14,829 nucleotides of DNA from Chloroflexota bacterium (GTDB lineage: Bacteria; Chloroflexota; Dehalococcoidia; GIF9; UBA5629), in contig JAPLHI010000030.1 of assembly GCA_026389695.1 (NCBI GenBank), positions 1-14,829 on the forward strand, in the 5' to 3' direction. This document shows positions 1 to 7,154 of this stretch, piece by piece; position 1 is the first letter of the stretch; each line of letters begins with the position of its first letter. The translations under genes were made by a program, and so were the position numbers. The notes under the pieces are model-generated. The model was not told the origin of the DNA. It saw only the letters and a list, made by a program, of their open reading frames with translations, and ran no database searches.

Positions 1-434
1 ACTTCGTGTCTCTCAAGGTCCAGTGTCAGATCGCCTGACGTTATCCGTGAACTTTCCCTGGGGCCTTCGGAATATCTGCGTAATACGGCGCTCACACGGG
101 CAGCCAGCTCCCTGGGACTGAACGGCTTGGTTACGTAATCATCGGCGCCGAGCTGAAGTCCGACGATTTTATCCACTTCTTCATCCCTCGCCGTGACCAT
201 GATGATAGGCACAGGCGAAAAAGTCCTGATAGTACGGCAGACCTGCAGGCCGTCCATCTCGGGCAGGTTTAGATCAAGGATAATAAGGTCGGGTTTCCGG
301 TTGCGCGTCATTTCCACTGCGCTTTTGCCATCGTAGGCAGTTATGACGTCATATCCGTCTTTCTCAAGGTACGCCCGCACCAGGTCGCCCACCTTGGGCT
401 CATCATCGACTACCAGTATCTTCTTGCGTGCCAT
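1..434 (-). CDS. OmpR-family response regulator, C-terminal part cut by window edge
   Basis: This is the receiver half of a two-component response regulator. Translated from the ATG at 434, it begins MARKKILVVDDEP and shows every receiver landmark: acidic pair D10-D11, phospho-acceptor D54 in LIILDLNLPEMDG, T81 in IIMVTARD, and K103 in DDYVTKPF. The text after the receiver (RELAARVSAVLRR, then SGDLTLDLERHE) is the usual linker into an OmpR/PhoB winged-helix DNA-binding domain, which lies beyond position 1. About 144 residues are visible of an expected 225-235. A possible Shine-Dalgarno GAGGT lies about 13 nt before the ATG, somewhat far. The partner histidine kinase is not in the window and may follow to the left. 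Family assignment is secure; the regulated genes cannot be told from here. Confidence 0.95.
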   Translation of the reverse strand, partial: MARKKILVVDDEPKVGDLVRAYLEKDGYDVITAYDGKSAVEMTRNRKPDLIILDLNLPEMDGLQVCRTIRTFSPVPIIMVTARDEEVDKIVGLQLGADDYVTKPFSPRELAARVSAVLRRYSEGPRESSRITSGDLTLDLERHE

Positions 435-477
435 TTTATTCGCGTTACCTCAATCCGATTTTAACATATATAACAAG

Positions 478-506
478 AAGGGACGAAGAGGTCGGCTTCG
501 TCCCTT
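478..506 (-). terminator. Hairpin, probable terminator after the Gly/Cys-rich protein gene
   Basis: An 11-bp perfect stem (AAGGGACGAAG / CTTCGTCCCTT) with a 7-nt loop lies between the stop of the gene at 559-939 and the start of the response regulator. On the minus strand it is followed by a T-rich run (CTTGTTATATATG), which fits a rho-independent terminator for the upstream gene, although the T-tract is interrupted. It suggests that the response regulator is transcribed separately. Confidence 0.55.
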
Positions 507-558
507 TGTAGTTTTAGAGGAGGAATAAATCATTGATCAAGTAATGTCGTAGTAATTT

Positions 559-939
559 TTACCTTCGCATCATGCCACATCCACCACCGTTACCAGCACC
601 ACAACCACCGCTGTAACTACCAGTTGTCGCGCTGGTACTCTGATCGTCAGCATTCAAATGACAACTGGGAACACCGCTGGTGTTACCAGAAGCGTTGCCG
701 CTGATTGGCGCCGGGACAACCGCAGGTACATTATTTACACCCTGGTTATATCCAGGATAATTTGGACCGGGTCCGGCCTGTGCAATCTGATTATCTGCAG
801 TTTTAGTGGGCGTATATGCCTGTGCTGTTACCTGTTTGGTCGTATTATCCTTCATCAGGGCTACAGTTATACTAACTGCGGAAACCACAAGGAGTATTGC
901 CACCAGGATGGGCATTCCTATCGTAAACCATCTGCTCAT
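559..939 (-). CDS. Small membrane-anchored protein with Gly/Cys-rich C-terminus (hypothetical)
   Basis: I do not recognise a family. The 126-residue product has one N-terminal hydrophobic helix (about residues 7-29, from FTIGMPILVAILLVVS onward) after a short MSRW start, so it is a signal anchor or uncleaved signal peptide with the rest outside the cytoplasm. Residues 30-90 are low-complexity (Gly, Pro, Asn, Thr). The tail holds all three cysteines: C93-H94, C113 and C121, in SCH, GGCG and GGGCG contexts, ending GMMRR. This could bind a metal or form disulfides, but that is inference. The ATG is well supported by the Shine-Dalgarno AGAAGGAGG 7 nt upstream. The gene is flanked by the repeat block upstream and a hairpin downstream, so it appears to be monocistronic. 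Confidence 0.75.
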   Translation of the reverse strand: MSRWFTIGMPILVAILLVVSAVSITVALMKDNTTKQVTAQAYTPTKTADNQIAQAGPGPNYPGYNQGVNNVPAVVPAPISGNASGNTSGVPSCHLNADDQSTSATTGSYSGGCGAGNGGGCGMMRR

Positions 940-1073
940 GTAATTGCCTCCTTCTGTTGATGTTTTTACTCAATAGTAGCAAGCAAATGTGAATTTATGA
1001 TGAAAACAGGAAGATTGTTATGTGAATTTCGGGGTGCAAAGCGAAATGTAGGGATGGGTCTTCTTCGCTTTTA

Positions 1074-1146
1074 GGGATTGCCACGGGGCTGCGCCCCTCG
1101 CAATGACGGGTTATAATGGCGGGCGCACCTGAAGGCACACACCTAC
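1074..1146. repeat. 73-bp direct repeat, outer copy (dispersed palindromic family)
   Basis: This 73-bp unit matches 1373-1445 at 66 of 73 positions by hand alignment, with no gaps. Its first part folds as a hairpin: ATTGC ... GCAAT enclosing GGGGC-TGC-GCCCC. The core GATTGC...GCAATGAC is shared with the copies at 1197-1322. I see no coding capacity. With its partner it brackets the repeat block between the Gly/Cys-rich gene and the CoA-ligase-like gene. Confidence 0.85.
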
Positions 1147-1160
1147 AATAGATCGTGTAG

Positions 1161-1182
1161 GGACGGGTCTTTAGACCTGTCC
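1161..1182. repeat. Short hairpin repeat of a different type (GGACGGGTCT/AGACCTGTCC)
   Basis: Two 10-nt arms, complementary apart from one G-T wobble, are separated by TT. The surrounding text 'gtaggga.gggtct' recurs in decayed form at about 1047-1062, suggesting a second dispersed repeat family inserted in the same intergenic region. There is no T-tract on either strand, so I do not call it a terminator. Confidence 0.5.
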
Positions 1183-1196
1183 GTGCCGGTTTTCAA

Positions 1197-1277
1197 GTCA
1201 TTGCGAGCGATAGCGAAGCAATCCATCATTACTGCCGGACGGAGAGATTGCTTCGTCACTACGTTCCTCGCAATGAC
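1197..1277. repeat. Inverted pair of 'CATTGCGAG...GAAGCAATC' dispersed repeats
   Basis: The left arm (1197-1223) reads GTCATTGCGAG..., ending GAAGCAATC. The right arm (1246-1277) carries GATTGCTTCG... and ends CTCGCAATGAC, the reverse complement of the left arm's ends. Together they could form a long stem. In one minus-strand frame these arms translate to the well-known spurious peptide RHCEERSDEAI, which marks this family of non-coding dispersed repeats in many bacterial genomes. Confidence 0.85.
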
Positions 1278-1290
1278 GAGGGGGGATTGA

Positions 1291-1322
1291 GATTGCCATG
1301 TCGCTTCGCTCTTCGCAATGAC
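1291..1322. repeat. Single 'GATTGC...GCAATGAC' dispersed repeat unit
   Basis: A further copy of the 32-bp unit, GATTGCCATGTCGCTTCGCT followed by CTTCGCAATGAC, lies 13 bp after the inverted pair and has the same ATTGC/GCAAT ends. The adjoining stretch 1323-1372 contains another decayed 'GTAATGACGAGG' fragment near 1343-1354 but nothing I can call a gene. Confidence 0.75.
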
Positions 1323-1372
1323 GTGTTATATAAACGGGCTTTGTAATGACGAGGTTATGGTCTTTGATTATA

Positions 1373-1445
1373 GGGATTGCCACAGGGCTGCGCCCCTCGC
1401 AATGACGGGTTATAATGGCGGGCGTATTTGAAGGTACGCCCCTAC
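1373..1445. repeat. 73-bp direct repeat, inner copy, overlapping a stop codon
   Basis: This is the second copy of the 73-bp unit at 1074-1146, with 7 mismatches. Besides the ATTGC/GCAAT hairpin it has a second stem, GGGCGTA (1420-1426) with TACGCCC (1435-1441), which is decayed in the outer copy. The last bases of the repeat (CCTAC) contain the TAG stop (1442-1444) of the CoA-ligase-like gene, so the repeat abuts and enters that gene's 3' end. Confidence 0.85.
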
Positions 1446-2893
1446 GTTTTTGGAGTGTGCTTTTTGCGCCACTGGTGGTACTGATGCACACGGTAGACAG
1501 CGGTCGCCGCGCTTTCTACTGAGGGGAAAACCGCTAATCCCGCATCCAGTAGTTTCTTAAAAGACCGCTCGGGTAACCCGTCGTCACCCGGCATGGTATT
1601 CACGCTCAACGCTACTACCGTCGGCTTGCCGGACATTTTCGCCCACTCCCCAAACGTATCAACGTAAATCTGGTACTGGATCTCGCGCGGCATAAATGGG
1701 TTCTGCTCGGGAACGGCGGGAATCAGGATTATATCGGCACCCGGCCAGTCCACCACTGTTTTGAAAGCTGCCCCTGCAAACTCCATGCCCCAATATGGAT
1801 TTATGTCAACGGGGTTTTTAAAGATATTGCCGGCATCAGTATAGTATATTTTCCTTAGGGCCTGCCTGTATTCAGCAGGCAGAAGCGGTACGGTCAGCCC
1901 TGCACGGCAACAATCATCGGTAGCCTGTACACAGGTGCCGCCGCCATGTCCCACGATGAGCGTCCTCAAGCCCTTTGGCTCTGCGCACCGCTGTAAAACA
2001 GTCACTACATCGAACATCTGCTTTACGTTATAGACCCGTATCACGCCCGTCTGGCGCAGCAGGCTGTCCCAGGTGGTGTTCGATCCCGCGATGGCGCTGG
2101 TGTGCGATACCGCTGCCTGTGTACCACCCCCGGTGGCGGCGCATTTGAATACCACTACGGGCTTCAGGGACGTCGCTTCTTTCAAAACGCTAAAAAGGCG
2201 TTCACCATCGTTTGTGCCTTCAATATAGGCAGTGATTATCTCTGTATCCGGATCATGAGCAAAATATTCGATCAGGTCGCACTCGTTTATATCGCATGCA
2301 TTGCCATAGCTCACTACCTTACTGAAGTAAATGCCCCGTCCATTAGCTTCTCTAACTCCCAGCATGCTCTGTCCCCCACTCTGAGACAGGTAGCTGACAT
2401 GCCCCCTGACACTGGAAAAACGTTCCGCGAAGGTGAGCCCAGTCTGCGGGCAGTAAACGCCCATGCAATTGGGGCCTAAAAGCCTGACGTCATATTTGGC
2501 GGCAATCCTCAACATCTCCTGCTGCAGCCCGGCGCCCACAGTATCTTCGATCTCTCCAAAACCCGAGGAGAACAGATGAATGACCTTCACATTCTTTTGC
2601 CCGCAATCTTCTACAAGCTGCGGCATAAAGCGGTTAGGTATGGCGGCAAGGACATACTCCACATCCCCGAGAATATCTTTTATCTTCTGATATATTTTCA
2701 GACCCGCGGTCTCGCCTCCGCTGGCGCCCACAGCATATAACTCACCCTGATATCCGAAATCCCGTAGCGTCTCCAGGAAAAGATTACCCGCATTGGAAAT
2801 TGTGTTTGGATCACCTGAAGCGCCAACAACGGCTAAGGAACGGGGATAGAAAAGTGTATCGAGTGAGAAATTGGAATTCTGTTGTTTAAGCAA
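1442..2893 (-). CDS. CoA-binding acetate--CoA ligase (ADP-forming) alpha-subunit-like protein
   Basis: The 483-residue product matches the alpha subunit layout of ADP-forming acyl-CoA synthetases: a CoA-binding Rossmann domain (about 12-140; LAVVGASGDP near the N-terminus, LLGPNCMG at 138-145) and two succinyl-CoA-ligase-like domains (SQSGG at 170-174, NPVD at 360-363). The likely phosphohistidine is H264 in AAVSHTSAIAG. Such enzymes interconvert acyl-CoA, ADP and Pi with the free acid, CoA and ATP, but need an ATP-grasp beta partner that is absent here, so the substrate and even activity are uncertain. The start is TTG at 2893, preceded by AAAGGA; an ATG at 2910 is out of frame. It begins 19 nt after the gltX stop, so it is probably cotranscribed. 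The stop codon lies inside a dispersed repeat. Confidence 0.85.
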   Translation of the reverse strand: MLKQQNSNFSLDTLFYPRSLAVVGASGDPNTISNAGNLFLETLRDFGYQGELYAVGASGGETAGLKIYQKIKDILGDVEYVLAAIPNRFMPQLVEDCGQKNVKVIHLFSSGFGEIEDTVGAGLQQEMLRIAAKYDVRLLGPNCMGVYCPQTGLTFAERFSSVRGHVSYLSQSGGQSMLGVREANGRGIYFSKVVSYGNACDINECDLIEYFAHDPDTEIITAYIEGTNDGERLFSVLKEATSLKPVVVFKCAATGGGTQAAVSHTSAIAGSNTTWDSLLRQTGVIRVYNVKQMFDVVTVLQRCAEPKGLRTLIVGHGGGTCVQATDDCCRAGLTVPLLPAEYRQALRKIYYTDAGNIFKNPVDINPYWGMEFAGAAFKTVVDWPGADIILIPAVPEQNPFMPREIQYQIYVDTFGEWAKMSGKPTVVALSVNTMPGDDGLPERSFKKLLDAGLAVFPSVESAATAVYRVHQYHQWRKKHTPKT

Positions 2894-2912
2894 TTGAATA
2901 ATCCTTTCATTT

Positions 2913-4352
2913 TCACGAAATGAACCTGCTTAAAGCCGCCCCCAGGCGCTGCATGCTTCGCTCCCTGCCCAGGACTTCCATCGTCTGGAACAGCGGCGGC
3001 GAAGCGGTCCGCCCGGTTACGGCCACGCGGATAACGCCAAAGAATGGCCCTGCCTTCAAGCCTGATTCCGCGACAAGCGGCCGCACTGCTTCTTCCATGG
3101 ATTCCGTCTCCCAAGCATCCAGCTTCTTCAGCGTATCAATGGTTTGACTCAAAATCGAGACAGCTTGCCCTTTGTCAAGCTTCCCCATTAACATTTCACT
3201 GTCATACTGCAGTTCATTCACAAAGAAGAAATCTACCAGTTGGGGAACTTCCGCTAGCGTCCTGGCCCTCTCCTGCACCAGCGGTGCGATGAGCCGCAGG
3301 TAATCCGTATCTACAGGCCGCTTAATACCCGGCGGGAGCCCCTGCTCCACAAAGGGAAGAGACCTTTTGGCAAAATCCTCCACGTTCAGGGCGCGTATAT
3401 ACATGCCGTTCATCCACTCGAGCTTGGCTACATTGAAAACAGCGGCCGTCCTACTCACCCGCTCTATGGAAAAATTCTTAATAATTTCCTCCCGGCTCAT
3501 GATCTCAGTTTTATCGTCGAGCGACCAGCCGAGCAGGGTAAGGAAATTAACCATGGCCTCAGGCAGGTAGCCCTGGTTCTGGTATTCGTTGATGGCGGTG
3601 GCGCTGTGACGTTTGCTCAGCTTGGACTTATCGGGGCCGAGTATCATGGGCAAATGCGCAAACTGCGGAGGCTGCCAACCGAGGGCACTGTAAAGCAGCA
3701 CATGACGCGGCGTACTGGAAAGCCACTCTTCCGCCCGCAGAACATGGGAGATATTCATATAATGATCATCAACGATGTTTGCCAGGTGGTACGTGGGATA
3801 ACCGTCCGATTTCAAGAGCACAAAGTCATCAAGCGTGCTGTTCTCAAAAACAACTTCGCCGCGTATCAGGTCGGTGACCACCGTCTGTCCCTTCAGGGGT
3901 GACTTGAAACGCACTACGGGCACCTTGCCTTCGGTCATCAGCGAATCAACCTGCTGCTCAGTCAGATCACGGCAGTGTCGGTCATAGCCGGGTGGCTGCT
4001 TGCGCATCATCTGCTCCTTACGCATGACTTCCAGCCGTTCGGGGGAGCAGAAGCAGTAATATGCCCTGCCTTCTTTTACCAGCTCCCTGGCATACATTTT
4101 ATACAGATCCAGCCTGTCCGACTGGAAAACGGGGCCTTCATCCCAGTCAAGCCCCAGCCATTGCAGGCTCTCCATGATGATCTCGGTGGCGCCTTCTACT
4201 TTGCGCGCTACGTCCGTATCCTCGATACGCAGGATGAAAACGCCGTTATTGTGGCGTGCGAACAGCCAGTTAAAAAGGGCAGTTCTGATATTGCCCAGAT
4301 GGGGATAACCGGTGGGGCTGGGAGCGAAACGCACCCTGACGGGAACCGACAT
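2913..4352 (-). CDS. gltX: Glutamyl-tRNA synthetase
   Basis: This class I aminoacyl-tRNA synthetase charges tRNA-Glu with glutamate in the cytoplasm. The 479 residues are normal for bacterial GluRS. Key motifs are the HIGH-type PSPTGYPHLGN (11-21), LRIEDTD (41-47), the zinc-site-like cysteines C100, C102 and C127 with Y123, the ATP/tRNA region YPTYHLANIVDDHYM, and the KMSKS-type KLSKR at 244-248. The C-terminal anticodon-binding region is complete and ends in TGA at 2913. The ATG at 4352 lies 1 nt from the stop of the RDD gene, which suggests translational coupling. If the organism lacks GlnRS, as many bacteria do, this enzyme may also charge tRNA-Gln for amidation by GatCAB; nothing here decides that. 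Confidence 0.98.
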   Translation of the reverse strand: MSVPVRVRFAPSPTGYPHLGNIRTALFNWLFARHNNGVFILRIEDTDVARKVEGATEIIMESLQWLGLDWDEGPVFQSDRLDLYKMYARELVKEGRAYYCFCSPERLEVMRKEQMMRKQPPGYDRHCRDLTEQQVDSLMTEGKVPVVRFKSPLKGQTVVTDLIRGEVVFENSTLDDFVLLKSDGYPTYHLANIVDDHYMNISHVLRAEEWLSSTPRHVLLYSALGWQPPQFAHLPMILGPDKSKLSKRHSATAINEYQNQGYLPEAMVNFLTLLGWSLDDKTEIMSREEIIKNFSIERVSRTAAVFNVAKLEWMNGMYIRALNVEDFAKRSLPFVEQGLPPGIKRPVDTDYLRLIAPLVQERARTLAEVPQLVDFFFVNELQYDSEMLMGKLDKGQAVSILSQTIDTLKKLDAWETESMEEAVRPLVAESGLKAGPFFGVIRVAVTGRTASPPLFQTMEVLGRERSMQRLGAALSRFIS

Positions 4353-4353
4353 T

Positions 4354-4902
4354 TTAACCTATTCCGCCCCTGGCCAAAGATTGATTATAGATAACCTGCT
4401 TTACAGGCAGTTTCACAACATACGTGTCGGCCAGTCTGTCGTGCCATCCCTGCTTATGGCTATCGAAGGCGATGAGGATAAACCCGATGCCCAGTGTAAC
4501 CGTGCAAAGGATGCAACCCAAAAAGCGCAGCAGGGCAAACCGCAAATCAACCTGTGAGCTGTCCGTACGTATGACCTTGATTCCCATGCCAAGTTTCCCC
4601 AGTGTCTGCCCTGTGGTTGCCCAGCAGGCCACGAAATAAACTGTATTAACGATTAAGAATGTGAGCAAAACGGTAGCAATCAGCCAGATAAAACCCCAGG
4701 TAACAGGCGAACCGTGCGCAACATCAAGGAAAAGTTGTATTACCTTCTGTACGCCGGGGAAAATCCAGAAAAACGATTGCGATATCACACAGTACAAGAT
4801 GTAGAGTCCTACAATTAATATGGCGAGGTCAATTAAAGCGGCTGCCAGCCTGATCCAGAATCCCGCATGTTCCAGAGCAAGATCCTCAGGTTTCTCTTTC
4901 AA
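4354..4902 (-). CDS. RDD-family integral membrane protein
   Basis: The 182-residue protein shows the RDD signature: R18 and D25 in WIRLAAALIDLAI at the head of the first membrane helix, TGQTLGKLGMGIKVI (97-111), and KQGWHDRLADTYVVK (150-164) after the last helix. Hydrophobic segments fall at about 17-43, 68-95 and 125-146. The family's function is mostly unknown; some members have been linked to ion or proton transport, which cannot be assumed here. The start is TTG at 4902, supported by the Shine-Dalgarno AGAGGAG about 8 nt upstream. It ends 1 nt before gltX, so it is part of the same transcript. The 116 bp upstream (4903-5018) hold no gene I can see. Confidence 0.93.
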   Translation of the reverse strand: MKEKPEDLALEHAGFWIRLAAALIDLAILIVGLYILYCVISQSFFWIFPGVQKVIQLFLDVAHGSPVTWGFIWLIATVLLTFLIVNTVYFVACWATTGQTLGKLGMGIKVIRTDSSQVDLRFALLRFLGCILCTVTLGIGFILIAFDSHKQGWHDRLADTYVVKLPVKQVIYNQSLARGGIG

Positions 4903-5018
4903 TACCGGCTCCTCTTAAAGTTTGCAGGTTATTAGTCGCGAACTATCGAATAAATTACTTAGAATCTGCTGCGGCGGCAAAGCTCCGTTCCCAGTGTTTG
5001 ATAAACCGGAGGTGTTAA

Positions 5019-5321
5019 TTATTTTTCTTTGCCCTTGCCCTTGGTCAGCGTCTTATACATTTCCTCGTATTCCCTTAATGTTTGCTTGAGGCGCTCGACC
5101 AGCAGTTCCGCCTGTTTGAGTTTGCTCTTCGTTTCTTCTATCTGATTGGTGATGTTGAAAAGCAGTTCATTACGCCTGATGGCAGAATCCGATTCAAATG
5201 TTGTGAAGTCCTCGGCACCGCCACCGCCCGCTGCCGGTGTACCGGCAATCTGATTGTAAATATCGTTCTGACCGCCACGTGGATCTTTTTTGATCTGACC
5301 GTATCTATCAGGTGGTCTCAT
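5019..5321 (-). CDS. Small coiled-coil protein of unknown function
   Basis: I do not recognise this 100-residue protein. The first 40 residues are polar and Gly/Pro-rich (RPPDRYGQIKKDP..., a GGGG run near 33-36). Residues 50-93 are a charged helix with heptad-like spacing (NITNQIEETKSKLKQAEL and on through VERLKQTLREYEEMY), most likely a coiled coil. The tail is KGKGKEK. It has no signal peptide or membrane segment, so it is cytoplasmic. The ATG is supported by AAGGAGAG about 8 nt upstream. It sits between the broken rluD and the RDD gene. The strong ribosome site and clean reading frame support a real gene. Confidence 0.75.
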   Translation of the reverse strand: MRPPDRYGQIKKDPRGGQNDIYNQIAGTPAAGGGGAEDFTTFESDSAIRRNELLFNITNQIEETKSKLKQAELLVERLKQTLREYEEMYKTLTKGKGKEK

Positions 5322-5346
5322 CTCAAATATCTCTCCTTAGAATAAA

Positions 5347-5375
5347 ATTTAACACATTGCGCTTATTATTGGCAA
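5347..5375 (-). promoter_or_regulatory. Candidate sigma-70 promoter for the coiled-coil gene
   Basis: Read on the minus strand: TTGCCA (5370-5375), a 17-bp spacer, then TTAAAT (5347-5352). Both boxes deviate from consensus. It lies between the rluD remnant and the gene starting at 5321, so this gene and those after it may have their own promoter in addition to read-through. Confidence 0.35.
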
Positions 5376-5390
5376 CAGGCACATAGTCTG

Positions 5391-6276
5391 TTATCTGCCT
5401 GTAACGCGCAACGTTTTCAAAACGTATTCCAGGTCAGGTGGCAAATCGCAGGAGAATGTGTGGCTCCGGCCATCACAGGGTAACAACAACTCAAGATGAT
5501 AAGCGTGCAGAAACTGCCTTTTCAGCAGCGGCGACTTTACACCATAGACAGGATCACCGACGACGGGGTAGCCGATGGCAGCGAAGTGCACTCTTATCTG
5601 GTGTGTCCTGCCGGTCTCGATACGCACTTCAAGAAAGGTGTACCCGTCAACATATTTAAGCACTTTGTAAGTTGACCTGGCTTCCCTTCCGGTTGATGTC
5701 ACCGCCATGCGTTTACGATTGGAGGGGAGCAAGCCTGCCCTTGACCAGTACCAGGTAGCCTTTTTTAACCAGACGCGATTTGAACTGATTAAGCAAATAT
5801 TGCCGGGCTTTTTCATGCCTGGCAACGACAATGAGGCCCGATGTATCTTTGTCCAATCTATGAACGATCCCAGGACGCAGGGAGCTGCCGAATGTCTCCA
5901 TGTCAGGATACCTTTTAAGCAGCGCATTAACCAGTGTATGATGGGTATATCCGGGTGCAGGGTGGACGGTCAAACCTGCCGGCTTATCAATGACTATGAC
6001 GTCGATATCTTCATAAACGACTTTAAATGGAATATCCTCGGGCACCAGGATCACAGGGCCAGGGGGAGGGATTGTTATAGTGACAAGGTCGCCCTTTTTA
6101 AGTTTCAAAGCCGGCCGGTCCGGATGCTCATTTACTTTAACGCTGCCTGATTCGATCAGTTTTTGTATATGGGAGCGTGATAAGTCAGGGCATTCTCTGG
6201 AGAGGAATTTGTCCAGCCGATCTCCTGCTTCAGTTACCTCAAATATCCTTGTTTCCGGCACTTGATGTGGCAGCAT
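5391..6276 (-). pseudogene. rluD: RluD-type 23S rRNA pseudouridine synthase, frameshifted with a short internal deletion
   Basis: Two frames together encode one RluA/RluD-family enzyme. Frame one (6276 to 5713) gives an S4 RNA-binding domain (about residues 16-65) and the catalytic motif HRLDKDTSGL (139-148, catalytic D142), running to VKGRLAP before a premature stop. Frame two resumes with NRKRMAVTSTGREAR near 5721, then RIETGRTHQIRVH and the C-terminus at 5391. The family normally has about 12 residues around a PIGR motif between these pieces; here they are missing, a net loss I estimate at 35-38 nt (not a multiple of 3). The junction lies in a CCCC run near 5729-5733. The start overlaps lspA by 38 nt. 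The truncated product would keep the catalytic Asp but lose the C-terminal half of the fold. Real lesion and assembly error are both possible. Confidence 0.88.
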
Positions 6277-6766
6277 CTTCTTTTTTGAACGTCACCAGCG
6301 CAATAACTCCAAGCATGATTGCGCCGACAGTTATGGCCGAGTCGGCTACATTAAAAGCCGGCCAGCGGACCATATCCCAGAGGCGCACATCGATGAAGTC
6401 CGTGACCTGGCCGAACCTGAGGCGGTCTATAAGGTTGCCCAGCGCTCCACCGAAAATAAAGCTGAGCGCAATACCTCCCGCAAATCCAAGCTCTGTGAGA
6501 TATCTGAAGAAAATCAGGACTACGACCAGCCCGGCGATGGCCACCATGCTGAGCAGGAATGCCTGGTTGGTGAACAGGCCAAAGGCAGACCCCGTATTCT
6601 CGACATGTACAATGGTCAGACAACCCATCTCAGGCAGGAATTCACCCTCAACAATATGTGAGCGAATCCATTCCTTGGTAACCTGATCCAGGATTACTAT
6701 GGCGGCTGCTATGACTAAAAATATCAGCCCGTGCCACCACGGCCGGTGCTTATGCGACCCTGGCAT
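6239..6766 (-). CDS. lspA: Lipoprotein signal peptidase (signal peptidase II)
   Basis: This membrane aspartic protease cleaves the signal peptide from diacylglyceryl-modified prolipoproteins. The 175 residues contain the conserved blocks: DQVTK (27-31), VENTGSAFGLF (55-65), GGALGNLIDRL (106-116), VTDFID with catalytic D123, and FNVADSAI with catalytic D142. Four hydrophobic segments are visible, at about 12-28, 69-87, 95-113 and 139-158. It overlaps the zinc-finger gene upstream by 17 nt and the rluD start downstream by 38 nt, a tight translationally coupled arrangement. lspA next to rluD is common in bacteria. The C-terminus is slightly extended (KKEDAATSSAGNKDI). The probable lipoprotein at 12770-13918 is a plausible client. 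Confidence 0.97.
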   Translation of the reverse strand: MPGSHKHRPWWHGLIFLVIAAAIVILDQVTKEWIRSHIVEGEFLPEMGCLTIVHVENTGSAFGLFTNQAFLLSMVAIAGLVVVLIFFRYLTELGFAGGIALSFIFGGALGNLIDRLRFGQVTDFIDVRLWDMVRWPAFNVADSAITVGAIMLGVIALVTFKKEDAATSSAGNKDI

Positions 6767-7115
6767 TTTTCATCTGTCGTGATTTACATTTAAAGCACAG
6801 AGTGGCATGGGGCAAAGCTTCTAACCTCGCGGGTTCTATAGGATTTTTGCAGGTATCGCACATTCCGTAAGTTCCCGATTCATATTTTTCGATGGCATGT
6901 TTAACTTCAGCCAGGGCGCCGGACAGCCTTTTATCAAGTGCAATCCGTTTCTCCAGTTCGAAGGTCTCAGTGGCACCCTCTTCCCTTTTGCCGAAAGGGC
7001 TGCCTTCGCGCTGTTCATCGGCCTGCTTTTCTTCGTTCTTGATCTGCTCGAGCTCATATTCAAGGCGCTTTTGTTCACCCCTCAAGCGTTCCAGCAACTC
7101 AGCAGCATCAGCCAT
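6750..7115 (-). CDS. TraR/DksA-family zinc-finger protein
   Basis: The 121-residue protein has an N-terminal coiled-coil hairpin (about 1-80, rich in E, K, Q and R) and a C-terminal four-cysteine zinc finger: C86-x2-C89 ... C107-x2-C110, in GMCDTCKNPIEPARLEALP. This is the DksA/TraR pattern; family members bind the RNA polymerase secondary channel or act as general stress proteins. The conserved DksA-type acidic tip cannot be confirmed, so I give no symbol. The ATG at 7115 has AAGGG about 8 nt upstream. Its 3' end overlaps lspA by 17 nt, and it is probably the first gene of the lspA-rluD unit. Dimeric YteA/YocK-like proteins are the alternative within the same family. Confidence 0.93.
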   Translation of the reverse strand: MADAAELLERLRGEQKRLEYELEQIKNEEKQADEQREGSPFGKREEGATETFELEKRIALDKRLSGALAEVKHAIEKYESGTYGMCDTCKNPIEPARLEALPHATLCFKCKSRQMKNARVA

Positions 7116-7154
7116 GATATAACCCTTGTGGAGAAATTAACCTGTTGGAAACTA

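Noticed and set aside
517..560. Ribosome-site-like GAGGAGG on the plus strand at about 517-523
   Set aside because: Stop codons follow closely and no plus-strand frame of useful length starts after it.
1074..1445. Possible CRISPR array in the repeat block
   Set aside because: The units are few, differ in length and orientation, and are not separated by uniform spacers; no cas genes are nearby.
1198..1491. 97-codon minus-strand reading frame
   Set aside because: It translates dispersed repeats (RHCEERSDEAI-type peptides) and overlaps the end of the CoA-ligase-like gene; it has no ribosome site and is a known kind of spurious frame.
2833..3114. 93-codon minus-strand frame across the gltX/CoA-ligase junction
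   Set aside because: It is a shifted frame of the gltX 3' end; gltX itself is complete in its own frame with normal length.
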